Assembly (NCBI RefSeq): GCF_050624435.1
Contig: NC_134541.1
Location: 9,314,983-9,378,982 of the forward strand
Source of the DNA: Tenrec ecaudatus
Lineage: Eukaryota > Chordata > Mammalia > Afrosoricida > Tenrecidae
Length of the DNA stretch: 64,000 bases
Direction of reading: 5' to 3'
Part shown: one piece after another, positions 1 through 9,586 of the stretch
How positions within the stretch are numbered: position 1 is the first letter of the stretch
How the letters are laid out: each line of letters starts with the position of its first letter
Translations under genes and position numbers: made by a program
The notes under the pieces: model-generated
Seen by the model: the letters and a program-made list of their open reading frames with translations, nothing else
Database searches by the model: none
Told to the model about the DNA's origin: nothing

Positions 1-310
1 TTCCGCTCTGAATTTAGGCTAACAAAAAGTAGATCATTTAAAAGTTACATACCCCACAGTTCAAGCATTCGCCAGCCCCCCGTGGCTAATTGCGGCACCT
101 TTTTATCAACATGGGACTTCCTGTTTCTCCATTTGTACTGCACTCAACTGGTCTGCATGGAATACTCCCGGGTTCCAGCCCTTGTCCTGGTGTGATCCTC
201 AAACGCTCCCTCTTTGACCCTCAAAATTATTCATAACTCAACATGGATAATGAAATGGCCAGTACCTCATGGAAGCAGCAGTCGGGACAACAAAGAACCT
301 ATTGTCCTGG
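1..310. other. Single-copy-looking sequence, nothing recognised
   Basis: No interspersed repeat, RNA gene or convincing reading frame is visible in this leading stretch before the first BovB fragment. Confidence 0.4.
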
Positions 311-665
311 GTAAATCTGATCCGCAAGACTGCTTTCAAGTGTTAAAAAGCAAAGCTGTCACATTGAGGGCTAAATAAATCTGCCTAATCCAAGCCATGG
401 TCTTTTCAACGGACTCGTGTACGTGCGAAAATTGAACAAAGAAATCAGGAAGACCGGAGGAAAATGGATGCCTTTGAATGATGGTGTTGGTGAAGAATAT
501 TACATACACCACGGACTGCCAGGAGACCAAACAAATCTATCTTGGAGGAAGTACAGTCAGGACACACGTTAGACGCCAGGATGATATTTTTCTCTGAATA
601 CTTTGGACATGTTAACTGCTTTCTCTCCTGAGAGATCAATTCCTAGAGAAAATACTTCATGCTTG
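311..665 (+). mobile_element. RTE/BovB LINE fragment, end of reverse-transcriptase ORF
   Basis: The sequence runs parallel to the C-terminal coding part of afrotherian BovB: a stretch about keeping alleles in frame with 'tcaagtgttaaaaagcaaag', then 'actgccaggagacc' and 'tactttggacatgtt'. The same blocks recur in the BovB copies at 7294, 25790 and 42722. The frame is broken. The fragment ends near 'catgcttg', where an AfroSINE abuts it, so the true 3' end is missing. Confidence 0.75.
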
Positions 666-670
666 AAAAA

Positions 671-853
671 TTACCAAACACCAAAATCCCTGCCATAGAG
701 TTGATTCTGACCCATAGCAACCCTGTAGGACCAGGTAGAACTGCCCCTGCGGGTTTCTGAAACTAGCTATATAGTAGCAGAGAACCTCATCTTTCTCCCA
801 ATGAGTAAGTCGTCGATTCTGCCAAAGTGAGGGATCTAGTGCAAGCAGCCCCA
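671..853 (-). repeat. AfroSINE, antisense
   Basis: Reverse-strand order of the family is seen: 'ctgccatagagttgattctg', 'gtagaactgcccctgcgggt', then 'cctcatctttctccc'. The tRNA-derived head at the right end is degraded. Confidence 0.8.
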
Positions 854-1660
854 ATTTTATGCTTTATTTGGTGTTCTTATTTCTCCTTGCTGAGGGCAAC
901 TCAGATGGGCCTGTGTTCTGTTTGATAACCACATGGATGAAGCAAGAAGCGGGAGGAGCTAGATGGTGCCCAGCTACCAGTATGGATGAGGCTCACATAC
1001 ACCAAGCTGGACTGAGAAAAGAGGGGACTATAGAACCAAATCAAAATCATAATAAAGAATGTTACAGACTTGCACGTCCGCTAGGGGCTGGGGCACCCCA
1101 GAGACGTGATCCCCTCAAGCCTAGAAGGGAAACCCACCCCAGGAGCCATATTTAAACACAGGTCAGTGAATAGCATAGTAACAGGGACATGGGGGAAGGT
1201 GGGGCACCTACTTCTCAAAGCTATGCACCAGAGGAGAGAGCGCACAAGGCCAGCCTTTGCCCAGGCTCCAAGCTCCGAGCATAGAAAGGGCAGGGCAAGC
1301 AGGTGATGGGGCCTGGTGGCAAGGGCAGGCGCTGGTGCCAGGGAGAGAATAGCATGTGCATTGTTGGATGGAGGGAGATGCATACTGTACACGTTACCCA
1401 AGGACAGCACAACGTTCAAAAGCACAGATTTACAGATAGCCCCTGCCCTGGGTGGCGAAGGCGTGGTGACTTTTGCTCTGGTTCTGGAGTCCTGCTGCCT
1501 GCTGTCCCCCCACCCCTGCCCACTCGCCCAGAAGAGGGCACTTCAGTGTAAGATTCTGGGATTTCTTCTCCACCCCGCCCCCTCCACCCCCCCCCACCCC
1601 ACCCCCACCCCAGTGATAGTTTTTGGTGACCAAGGTGGCAGATGGTCATTCAGGTCACTG
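854..1660. other. Single-copy-looking sequence with C-rich tract
   Basis: No repeat family is recognised. Reading frames overlap on both strands and none looks coding. A C-rich tract at about 1573-1612 has at least four C-runs of four or more, so the minus strand could form a G-quadruplex just upstream of the CpG island. Confidence 0.4.
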
Positions 1661-1669
1661 TCGGGACAG

Positions 1670-2010
1670 GTGCGCCTAAGGGCTGGGCGGCGGGCCGGGA
1701 GTCCCGTCGGAGCGGTTGCAGGCGGGCCGGGGCGCAGCACGAGCCGCCCTGCAAACTCACAGGCACCATTTTGCAGAACGCGCTGCAGATGCGCGCTCCC
1801 CGCTGGCCGGTCAGAGCCCCCCGGGCAGCCAGGCCGAGCCAGGGGCTACTGACCCGAGTTCGCCCCCCTCCTGCCCGGCCTCCTGGGGGGAGCGGGGTGG
1901 GGGGTGCACAGCCTTGCAGCTCACACTTCGGAAGCAACAAAATGGTGGTGGCTGCAAAAAGGGGGTGGCACCAGGTACCCGCGCCGCTGCCAGCGCCTCA
2001 CCTCTCTCCC
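1670..2010. promoter_or_regulatory. CpG island, orphan promoter candidate
   Basis: By manual count about 28 CpG dinucleotides fall in roughly 340 bp of very GC-rich DNA, whereas the rest of the window is CpG-poor. Two YY1-like motifs (CAAAATGG core) lie inside: one on the minus strand near 1765-1775 ('ccattttg') and one on the plus strand near 1939-1946 ('caaaatgg'). Such motifs are common close to transcription starts in mammalian CpG islands. No obvious TATA box or first coding exon is seen. It could be a promoter of a gene lying outside the window, an lncRNA promoter or an enhancer. Confidence 0.6.
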
Positions 2011-2039
2011 AGCTCCTAATCTCCATGGCTGGCTCTCTC

Positions 2040-2160
2040 CGTATACTGGTGTATATCTATGTCTCTATATAGATATAGAGAGAGATGGAGATAGACATAT
2101 CGATATAGAACGCACATATGTAATATATATGTATATCAAGATCTCTTTCTTTCTCTCCTA
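2040..2160. repeat. AT/GA-rich low-complexity tract
   Basis: Degenerate 'tatata', 'gagaga' and 'gata' words follow each other, with no clean unit. Confidence 0.6.
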
Positions 2161-2247
2161 ATCTCAGTCGCATGTTCATTCTCTCCATATGATCTATTCA
2201 CATGCCAATATAAACTATTATCAACATATACTAAATATATATTAATA

Positions 2248-2330
2248 CATGAGGAGGCTTCAAAAAGTTTGTGGGAAAGTAGAACTGAAAAATGATGAAA
2301 ATCTTCCACAAACTGTTTGCAGCTCCGTCG
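2248..2330. mobile_element. Mariner-like MITE, 83 bp, TA target duplication
   Basis: Inverted ends pair: the left end contains 'ggcttcaaaaagtttgtgg' and the right end, reverse complemented, reads 'gagctgcaaacagtttgtgg'. A TA dinucleotide flanks each side (2246-2247 and 2331-2332), the target used by Tc1/mariner elements. The same ends recur at 6764, 9505 and 25266. There is no coding capacity. Confidence 0.7.
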
Positions 2331-2707
2331 TAGATCAATATCTCTCTCAGCACACACCCATAGATACCCTTTTCTAAACCCCTCTTTCTTTCAACCTCAG
2401 AGTTTCTCATTTTTTCACACTATATTTAGCTCATTTCTTGTTTTAGGGTACAAGAGAGACTTGGTGCTCAGATTTTAAGCTTATTATCTATTTATCGATC
2501 TTCCTACCTTAAGTATCTCTCTCAACTTCCCTCACTTCTTCCTCCCCACCCCCACCCCCAACTAGTAACTTTCATTTCTTGCCTGGGGCTGAAGTCCTAG
2601 CTGCCCCCACCCCTCCCCTGCCTTTTGCTGCTGTTGCCAGTTCATGATGAAACATAGGATTTTTTTCCCTAAAGTCTGAGGGCCTGAAGCCAGTTACAGT
2701 TTCATTT

Positions 2708-2710
<3 letters not shown>

Positions 2711-2745
<35 letters not shown>
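2711..2745. repeat. (AC)n microsatellite
   Basis: About 17 uninterrupted AC units. Confidence 0.95.
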
Positions 2746-2746
<1 letters not shown>

Positions 2747-2763
2747 CATATTTGTAAGACGCT

Positions 2764-2970
2764 CTGGTACCTGGTGGCATATTGAGTTCCGTGTTAGCCT
2801 ACTAACCGCAAGGTCAGTGGTTCAAACTCACCACCAGCTCTCAAGGGAGGAAAATAAGGCTGTCTGTTCCGGCAAAGATTTCCCTCCTGGGAAACGCACA
2901 GGGTCAGTCCCACCAAGTCCTGGAGGGGCGCTAAGAGTGAAAAGGGACTCAGTCGCAGTGGATTTGTTGA
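2764..2970 (+). repeat. AfroSINE, sense
   Basis: The head resembles 'cctggtggcat', followed by 'ctaaccgcaaggtcagtggt' (box-B-like tRNA segment), the 'gggaaacgcacaggg' middle and the 'gactcagtcgcagtgg' tail. Confidence 0.85.
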
Positions 2971-3039
2971 GAAATGGAGTTGTGATTCTGTTGATGAGAT
3001 GAAACGGCTCCCGTTGTAAGAGTCCCAAGAACTTTCTGA

Positions 3040-3439
3040 AGGGGCTGCTACGTGGAGCGTGCCCGCTGTCGCTCAGCAACGCTTTTGAGGAAGAGGACTA
3101 GCTGTGTGGTAAATGCAGGGACGGGGCTTGGAGGGGAGGAAGAGGAAGGAAAACAGCTGTGCGACTTTGGTCAAGTCGGCTCTCGCTCGCTCTTGCTCTC
3201 GCTCTTGCTCTCTCGCTCTCCTCTCTCCAGGATCAGGGCCGGAGAGCTGGGCTTTGTCTCACTTGCTCACAAGCTTTCTTTGAGTTCAACCATCTCCACT
3301 TCATGTGTCTTCCTCTTGACACCCCTTGGCAGAAGGCCCCAGAACACAGTGACTCATCCTGGTGTTGTAGGGTCATCAACTGATCCCTGCACCTGCCTCT
3401 AGCACCCAGTGTTCCATGCCCCAGAAAACCCCCAAACCA
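3040..3439. other. Single-copy-looking sequence with CT-rich tract
   Basis: A short 'ctcgctcttg' repeat-rich tract lies at about 3178-3232. No gene or known repeat is otherwise seen. Confidence 0.4.
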
Positions 3440-3692
3440 AAGGACACTCACTGCCATTGAGTGGAGGCTGACTCACAGGGACTCTACAGGACAGCCTAAA
3501 CCGGGAATCAGTCTCGCTGCCACCCAGTGGATGCCCACTCCTAGCCACTGACAAGGCATATCGAACTGGCCCTGTGAGTTTCTGAGACTGTAACTCGCTA
3601 GCGTGGGTCTTCCTCCAGAGGAATGGTTGGTGGTTTCAAACTGCTGACCTTGCGGACTGCAGCCCAATGCAGAACCACTCTGCTGGCCCAAA
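3440..3692 (-). repeat. AfroSINE, antisense, with duplicated tail segment
   Basis: Tail-like sequence appears twice ('actgccattgagtgg' and later 'gctgccacccagtgg') before a single middle and head ('gactgtaactc', 'caaactgctgaccttgcgg'). This suggests a dimer or one SINE inserted into the tail of another. Confidence 0.75.
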
Positions 3693-3958
3693 GAGAGAAA
3701 GCAAAATCAAAGAGGATTCATCCCTTAGGGTTATTTAAAAATGCTTTTCTTGCTTAACACCCTTCTGTTGTCTTTAGAATGACCCTAGACTTTTTGATGG
3801 GGGACAGGGCCTGGAGAAGATGGGCCTTGGCCAATGGCAAAGCCAGGATGTGTATTCTGCAGGCAGGGGAAGGGGGGAACACATCTCTCTCGGCCAGGAC
3901 TGGGTACCCTGGTCTGCAGAACCTGGACTGTCAAGGTGTCCCATGAAGTTGCACCATA

Positions 3959-4425
3959 GCATGGATTTAATGGTCTCCCACACCCCACAAAAGATACGGC
4001 CAAGTTCTAGCTCCCAGGACCTGTGTGTGTGTCATTGTTTGGAAATAGAGTATTGGAAGATGTTATTAGTCACAGGCGGTCATACCGCTGTCAGGGGGGC
4101 CTGAATCCAATGAGTCCTTACAAAAGAGGAGACCACACACACACACACAGAAGGAAGACCATGTGAAGTCATTTGAAGGTGGAGGTAGACATCGGAAGGA
4201 TGCATCCGCATGCCAAGGGAAGGACACACGGATGACCAGCAGCCCCCAGGTGCTAGAAAGAGGCCCGGAAAGGTCCCCCCTGGAGCCTCAGAGAGTGCAC
4301 ATCCCTGGCCCTGCTGACACCTTGGGTTCCAACGGCCAGCCTCTTGAGCTAGGAGACCTAGATTTCTGTTGTCTCAAGCCCAGTCCCAGTGGGTGGTACT
4401 TAGCGCGGCAGCATCCCTAGGGAAG
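3959..4425 (+). mobile_element. MaLR (MLT1-type) solo LTR
   Basis: Hallmarks of this ancient ERVL-MaLR LTR occur in order: 'tttggaaatagagtattgg', 'aatccaatgagtccttaca', 'gaccatgtgaagtc', 'ccctgctgacacctt' and 'tttctgttgtctcaagcc'. There is a short internal CA run at 4135-4150. No internal retroviral genes remain. Confidence 0.8.
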
Positions 4426-4853
4426 AAACATGTGCCTGCTGACTGGAGCCCCCTCCCGCCTCTCTTCCTCGGCCCTGCCGCTGACTTGGTGGTCTCTGCC
4501 ACTTCTTTTCCCGTGTCCGCTCCACTCGAGCCACACTGCATTCTGACACTAGACTAGTCGTCTCCTGGGCCACGCTCTCTCCCGCTGTGTGGCTATAGCC
4601 CTTGCCATCAAACTAAATTACGCAACACAGCCGTTTATTGACTGTGGTAGTTAGGTTTTATGTCAGCGCGCACCTGTGTGAAAGTGGAGGGGTGGAGTCC
4701 AAGCAATCAATTAGGCCACAGCCTGATGATGCTTCCTGGGGGCTTGGCCTTTGTATAAGAGGGACACTGGGCATCTCTTTCTCTGCCCCTTTGCCTGCCT
4801 TCTTTCTGGGACTCAGAGTCAGCCTCCAGCGGTGGCCCCAGGTGTGTCGCTGG

Positions 4854-4861
4854 CCCTAGGA
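4854..4861. repeat. Target-site duplication, left copy (hAT)
   Basis: The octamer ccctagga directly precedes the hAT terminus and is repeated exactly at 6297-6304. Confidence 0.95.
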
Positions 4862-4985
4862 TAAGGTGACCAGACGTCCCGCTTTTGGCAGGACAGTTCC
4901 GATTCTTAACAATTTGTCCCCCATCCCACGGCGTTTTTTTAAAGTCCTGATTTTTGGAAAGAATGCACGACAAGCTAGGGAATGG

Positions 4986-5618
4986 CGGGAGAACGGGAAG
5001 GGAATATGCATATTACATAACACCATTCAAACGGCTGCTGATTTGCTGCCCGTAGATGTGGAAAATATTGTTATTAAAATATATTCTTATTTCTATATAT
5101 ACACTGTGCACGTTGAAATGCTTAAAGAATTTTGTGAAACTGCAAAAGTTGAATATCAGAAAATACTTGGATACGGTAAAACACGCTGGTTTGCTCTTTT
5201 GCCAGCTGTCGGAAGCATTTTGAAAATAAACGATCCTTTGAAATCCTACTTTCTATCACAAGATAAATGTCCTAGAATTTTGGAAGAGTTTTTTGAAAAG
5301 GAATCTTCAAAAATTCGGCTAGAGTTTGTATACAATCAAGCAGCTCTTTTTCAAAATGCTATAAAACTTATTGAAGGTAGCAAAATTTCGGTAATCGAAG
5401 TAGCAAATGAAGTTAATAATTTTAAATTTCAGTGTCAAGAGTGGTTAGAAAATAATTTTCTTCCATTAACTATCTGTAATGGTATAAGCCAGCTAGAAGA
5501 ACAAGGTGTAATAAATTGTGCAGATACCATAAATCATGTTAAAAAGTTCTATAGTAACTATATAGATTATTTAGAAGAGTGGATGGTACATTATAATGAT
5601 ATTGATCATTTTCATTAG
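4986..5618 (+). pseudogene. hAT transposase, middle part (RNase H-like core)
   Basis: The frame is open from the left terminus to a stop at 5616-5618. Residues are numbered from the ATG at 4866, which is unlikely to be a real start because the first 40 or so residues are translated terminal sequence. A C-x-x-H motif sits at residues 48-51 (CILH), and a conserved TRW triplet at about residues 106-108 (GKTRWFALL), both typical of the hAT catalytic fold. After the TAG the same frame stays open to about 5780, so the stop looks like a point mutation. The N-terminal BED-type zinc finger and first catalytic acids are missing, so the product could not transpose by itself. Confidence 0.85.
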
Positions 5619-5789
5619 GTTACATTAAAACAAGAACTTATTTGGAATGATGTGCAAAATATCATTACTCAAAATTTCCCATATGGTAATATTTCCAAAA
5701 ATGATATTTTTAATGAGGTATCATTATTAAAATATATATTGATAAGGAAAAGGTTAAATCTTGGACATCAGCAAAAATCACAATAGAGA

Positions 5790-6145
5790 ACAAATGGTTA
5801 GAAATATTTCATCATTTTGAAACAAACTATGTTCCATACAATAATGCACTAAAAATTGTGGAATACACGCTGTCCTTACCAGGAACTAATGCTGCGACTG
5901 AACGCGTTTTTTCTACAGTAAATAAAGTGTGGACATCAGAAAAATCACAATTAACTGTTGAGACTTTGAAAGCCATTTTATGTATGAAATATAATTTAAC
6001 AAATTCTTGTAAAAAATATCATGACCTTTTAAACAACAACAGCAATGTACTAAAAAAATTCACTCAAATGAGAAATATGCCAAAGAATAAAATGATACTA
6101 TACATAATTTTAATGTATTATATTTGTAAATTGTACTTATGTTGA
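5790..6145 (+). pseudogene. hAT transposase, C-terminal dimerisation domain
   Basis: This part is in another frame than the upstream piece, implying one frameshift at about 5740-5790. It carries the family's C-terminal dimerisation signature: LSLPGTNAATERVFSTVNKV, then a basic stretch and LKAILCMKYN. The order small-x-A-x-x-E-R-x-F-S is diagnostic. The open frame extends upstream of the GTG at 5858. The 150 bp after the stop is AT-rich 3' untranslated sequence leading to the terminal inverted repeat. Confidence 0.88.
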
Positions 6146-6296
6146 AATTTTTAAATATATATTACAATACTATTTTTGTATTCTATGAAAATTTTTGTTG
6201 CTCCATATAGACCAAATTTTTCATCAAGAACCACTGCCACCCCCACCCCCGGTCAATGGTGTCCCACTTTACCAATGTTAAAATTTGGTCACCTTA

Positions 6297-6304
6297 CCCT
6301 AGGA
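6297..6304. repeat. Target-site duplication, right copy (hAT)
   Basis: Exact second copy of ccctagga. Confidence 0.95.
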
Positions 6305-6763
6305 GCCAACCTCCGTCCGAGCGGTGGACACCATAGCTGTCACACTCCCGCTGACCTTCAATCCTGTCTCTCTGCCTGTGAGCTCCCTGCTCTCTGCTTC
6401 ACCTTTCTGCACCCTCAGCTCGCTGCTACATGCGTTTGAAGAGGCTCTGGGTGGCATGAGACCCATGGACTTGAGTTGGGCTGGGCTGGGACACTTTCTC
6501 GATATAAAATGTTTTCTTGGTATCAATCTCTTTGTTACACATGAATGAGCGTCGCTGGTCTTGTTTCCCTAGACAACCCAGCCTCACACATGCATTCAGG
6601 TAACGTCAAGGTTCACGGAGCATCCACCCAGTTCACCTTTGTCTCTGCCTCTCAGATCTGCTCCCTGCTGTGCTGCTTCTCTCTGGGATCGATTTCCCCT
6701 TTCGTGGAAGCCCCTGGTCATGACATATTGGCACTTGCTCAGTTTCCACCCCCAACAGAACTA

Positions 6764-6837
6764 TGAGGGACATCAAAAAGTTCATGAAAGAAGGCACCAA
6801 TGAGAGTTCCCCAAAAACACTTTGTCAAGTCCCCTCA
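6764..6837. mobile_element. Mariner-like MITE, about 74 bp
   Basis: The left end 'tgagggacatcaaaaagttc' and the right end 'tttgtcaagtcccctca' are inverted relatives, flanked by TA at 6762-6763 and 6838-6839. It is slightly shorter than the 83 bp copies. Confidence 0.65.
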
Positions 6838-6861
6838 TAAGACACCCTAGACTGTCCAGTT

Positions 6862-6940
6862 CCAAGACTGTCAATCTTTACAGGGAGCAGACTGCCTCAT
6901 CTTGCTCCCGAGCGAGTTTGACCCTTGCAGTCGGCCGTTC
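6862..6940 (-). repeat. AfroSINE fragment, antisense
   Basis: 'actgtcaatctttacaggga' followed by 'gcagactgcctcatcttgc' matches the SINE middle only. Confidence 0.6.
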
Positions 6941-7049
6941 CATACCTGCCTGATTCTGCTTCTGAGACGCAAGAAAAGTCATGAAAATCAAAAGACACGT
7001 GGAAACAAGGAACATCAGTCTCCACACTCGGAGACCAGAAGCCCTAGAG

Positions 7050-7279
7050 CAGTGTTTCTCAACCTTCCTAATGCCGTGATCCTTTCGTACAGTTCCTCAT
7101 GTCGTGGTGACCACTCCACCCCAACCATAACATTATTTTCACTGCTACTGCATAACTGTCATTTTGCTGCTATTATGACTCATCATGTACATATCTGATA
7201 TGCAGGCTGTATTAGGCGACCCCTGTGAAGGGTCGTTCGACCCCCAAAGGGCTCTCAACCCACAGGTTGACAACCGCTG
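7050..7279 (+). mobile_element. SPIN hAT transposon, non-autonomous (MITE) copy
   Basis: It starts 'cagtgtttctcaaccttcct', contains 'cagttcctcatgtcgtggtg' and ends 'cacaggttgacaaccgctg', the paired termini of the SPIN family. At 230 bp it lacks the transposase. Flanking octamers ccctagag and ctatagaa agree at five of eight positions and resemble the CTAGA-cored SPIN target preference, consistent with a decayed duplication. SPIN is known to have entered several tetrapod lineages, tenrec included, by horizontal transfer. Confidence 0.93.
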
Positions 7280-7293
7280 CTATAGAAGGTTGC

Positions 7294-7668
7294 TATGAAT
7301 CTACCACTTGTCTGTCAGTTTGCCGCCCTGTGGTGGCGGATGCGCTGTACTGTAGACCGACCGCTCCAAGAACAAACCAATCTGCCTTGGACGAAGGACA
7401 GCCAGAGTGATCCCTAGAGGCCAGGAAGGTGAGACGTGGTCTTGTGTGCTTTGGACATGTTATCAGGAGCTCAGACCCTGAAGAAGGACGCCGTGCTTGT
7501 TCAAGTGGAAGGGCAGCAAAAGAGAGGAAAGTCAAAGAGCAGCATTCACACAGTGGCTCAAGGGTCGATAGGAGCGTTTGTGAGGATGACACAGGACCCA
7601 GTCGTGTTTCCTGTGACGGGACGTGTGAATCAGAACCGACTCGATGGCCCCATACAACAGCCCCCACC
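7294..7668 (+). mobile_element. BovB LINE, internally deleted (5' end joined to 3' end)
   Basis: 'tgtcagtttgccgccctgtg' at 7313 resembles the 5' start of afrotherian BovB, and is followed within about 50 bp by end-of-ORF sequence ('aacaaaccaatctgccttgg', 'tttggacatgttatcagga') and the shared tail 'cagaaccgactcgatggc'. The 5' match is from memory and less certain than the 3' part. Confidence 0.65.
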
Positions 7669-7780
7669 TGGGTTGGAACTGACACTGTGGTGGTGGCTTT
7701 GGGGTTGGGGTTTGTATTTCAGTCTCAGCTCAACACTGTCCTACCTAGCTCTGCCTGATCTCTATACATGACCCGTGCTG

Positions 7781-8154
7781 TGTATTGAATTGTATCCCAG
7801 AAGAGAGTTTATGTTCGAGTCCCAAGCCTTGGTTCCTGTGAGAGGGCTTGGGAGGTGGTACACCTTCACAGGAAGTCACACTAGGATTGGGTGGGTCCTG
7901 ATCCAACAGGAGAGGGGTGCTTATAAGGCAGGAGAAGAGACACACATAGGGGAGATGGACATCTGGCAAGGAAGGAGATGACAGAGTGACGCTGCCACAG
8001 GCCAAGGGATGTGTAGGACCTCTGGAACCTGGAAGAACCCGGGAAGCACATTCCTGTGGAGCCTTCAGAGAGCCGCGCCCTGCCAACACCAGGAATTCTG
8101 CCTTCTAGCCTCCAGAACTTTGAGACGATACCTCCCTGCCATTTTTAGGCACCT
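7781..8154 (+). mobile_element. MaLR (MLT1-type) LTR
   Basis: Blocks in order are 'tgtattgaattgtatccca', 'tgggtcctgatccaacagg', 'gtgcttataaggc', 'ccctgccaacaccagg' and 'ttctagcctccagaacttt'. Confidence 0.8.
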
Positions 8155-8312
8155 GTTGTGGCAGTCACCTAATCTGGTGTCAATTTAAGGATTAAGAGTG
8201 TAAGGTGGAGTCTAGGCTCTCAGTCTGGAAATAGCCAATGAGACTTCTGTGTAGGCATGGCCTTCTCCTGAGAATTCTGGGAAATCTGACGTTTCCTCCT
8301 TGGAAGTGGAAG

Positions 8313-8394
<82 letters not shown>

Positions 8395-8720
8395 CCCTGG
8401 GAGACATTACAGAAGACAAGCCACATGGACGCAACCAGAGCTCGGAAGCTGGAGAAGCCACGCAGAGACCCCTGCCAGCGCTGAACTGCTTACAACACCA
8501 CTGAACCCAAAGACTTCATTGCGTGTGTTTCGTGAGTCTGAAGAGAACTTTATAGATTGGTATCAGACATGTGGTGGGCTAATATCGGACTTATGGACCT
8601 GATCTGGACTGGGCTGGGATGTTTTTTCCATGTTCAATTGCTCTTGTATATGAATCTCTTTCTTCTACACATAGGTGTGTCCATGGATTTCTTTCTCTAG
8701 GCCACCCAGACTGACAGACC
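8155..8720 (+). mobile_element. ERVL/MLT2-like LTR, complete copy
   Basis: It shares start ('aaggtggagtctaggctc'), middle ('ggacctgatctggactgggc'), 'tatgaatctctttcttctac' and end ('tttctctaggccacccagac') with the LTR broken by the hAT element at 4643-6590. A CT/GT microsatellite has expanded inside. No internal retroviral genes adjoin it, so it is probably a solo LTR. Confidence 0.65.
8315..8391. repeat. Compound (CT)n(GT)n microsatellite
   Basis: About 16 CT units pass directly into about 22 GT units, with a single switch point near 8346. Confidence 0.97.
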
Positions 8721-9189
8721 TGTGTTCTGACACTTTGTGGTTGCAGTCCTGTTTAACAAACACGACCACGAATGGAGGTTGGAGAACTTGGATTGTCTCC
8801 CCACCCAACATTTCCAGAACTCTCATCTAAACCCTTGCCCCTGCTGAATTTGTCCCCGCCCCCATTATACGTATGCTGCCTGGCTCAGCTCTCCCCAGCA
8901 GGAAACCCCACTTCCCGCTCCGTCTCTGCATTCTTTTCTTCCGCTCTGTGTGCACAGACAGACACGCGGGCTGCTGCTCATTACGCTTCCCTTGACTACA
9001 GTTCGCAGCCAGGGACTTTTTTTTGCGCACCGAAGGTCGGCGGCAACCTGCACCCAGCAGGCCTGTGGGTGCCCTTTTCCCAACACCGTGCGTTCACCTC
9101 ATGTTTCAGCCTCCTGTTTTGGGTCATTCTCACAGTATGTCAAGCTTTTTCACAATGCCATCGCACACTTTACACGAACCAACCGACCA
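8721..9189. other. Single-copy-looking sequence
   Basis: No repeat family is recognised. A 149-codon frame (8772-9221, plus) has no recognisable domain and runs into the AfroSINE, so it is not called as a gene. Confidence 0.35.
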
Positions 9190-9356
9190 ACGCGCACCCA
9201 CGGCCATCAGGTCAATTCTGACTCATAGCAACCTTTGATGGGGCTCCCACGGCTGTAAATCTTCATAGGAGCAGACAGGGATCTTTCTCCAGCGGAGAGG
9301 CTGGTGGTTCTGAACCACCAGCGCATACTCAGCAGCGCCACCAAGGCCCCCTGGCA
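9190..9356 (-). repeat. AfroSINE, antisense
   Basis: 'ggccatcaggtcaattctga', 'gtaaatcttcataggagcag' and 'gctggtggttctgaacc' appear in antisense order. Confidence 0.85.
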
Positions 9357-9504
9357 GACTGCACTGACTACAGGATGGTGTAAGCGTGATGTTCCCATGG
9401 ACTGGGAAGCCCATATTTTGGCGATGCTTGCTGTATTGTGGCAGCGGCTTTATCGCAGTCATCTGGAGCAGAACCTAAAGTCTCTCCGAGGCCTACGCAC
9501 AGTG

Positions 9505-9586
9505 TGCATGGGAGCCTCAAAAAGTTCATGGAAAAAGTGATATTAAAAGAGAATGGAATTTTATATGAACGTGTTAAGTCCCCTTG
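9505..9586. mobile_element. Mariner-like MITE, about 82 bp
   Basis: Left 'gcctcaaaaagttcatgg' and right 'atatgaacgtgttaagtccc' ends are inverted relatives. TA follows on the right at 9587-9588; the left TA has mutated. Confidence 0.65.

Larger units (their letters stand above)
4862..6296 (+). mobile_element. hAT DNA transposon, internally deleted, with intact termini
   Basis: The element begins 'taaggtgacc' and ends 'ggtcacctta', giving perfect 10 bp terminal inverted repeats, with an exact 8 bp target duplication as expected for hAT elements. Its total length of 1435 bp is about half that of a typical autonomous hAT. Transposase coding sequence starts abruptly about 110 bp inside the left terminus, so the N-terminal zinc finger and early catalytic region have been deleted. 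The rest of the coding region is only lightly damaged, pointing to a fairly recent insertion. The AT-rich interior contrasts with the GC-richer flanks. Confidence 0.92.
4643..6590 (+). mobile_element. ERVL/MLT2-like LTR, split by a hAT transposon
   Basis: The left part (4643-4861) starts 'tgtggtagttaggtttta'. The right part (6305-6590) contains 'acttgagttgggctgggctg', 'tataaaatgttttcttgg' and ends 'tccctagacaacccagcctc'. The same order of blocks is found uninterrupted at 8155-8720, which shows the two parts belong together. Family assignment is by general resemblance to ERVL LTRs and is uncertain. No coding sequence remains. Confidence 0.65.

Noticed and set aside
1316-1852. 178-codon frame leading into the CpG island as a first coding exon
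   Set aside because: It crosses the C-rich tract, competes with several overlapping frames on both strands, and has no recognised product.
4866-5618. Domesticated hAT transposase gene
   Set aside because: The start codon lies in the terminal inverted repeat, the N-terminal domains are absent, and the frame is broken inside a transposon with fresh target duplications.
8300-8602. Frames with Ser-Leu or Cys-Val repeats
   Set aside because: These are translations of CT and GT microsatellites.
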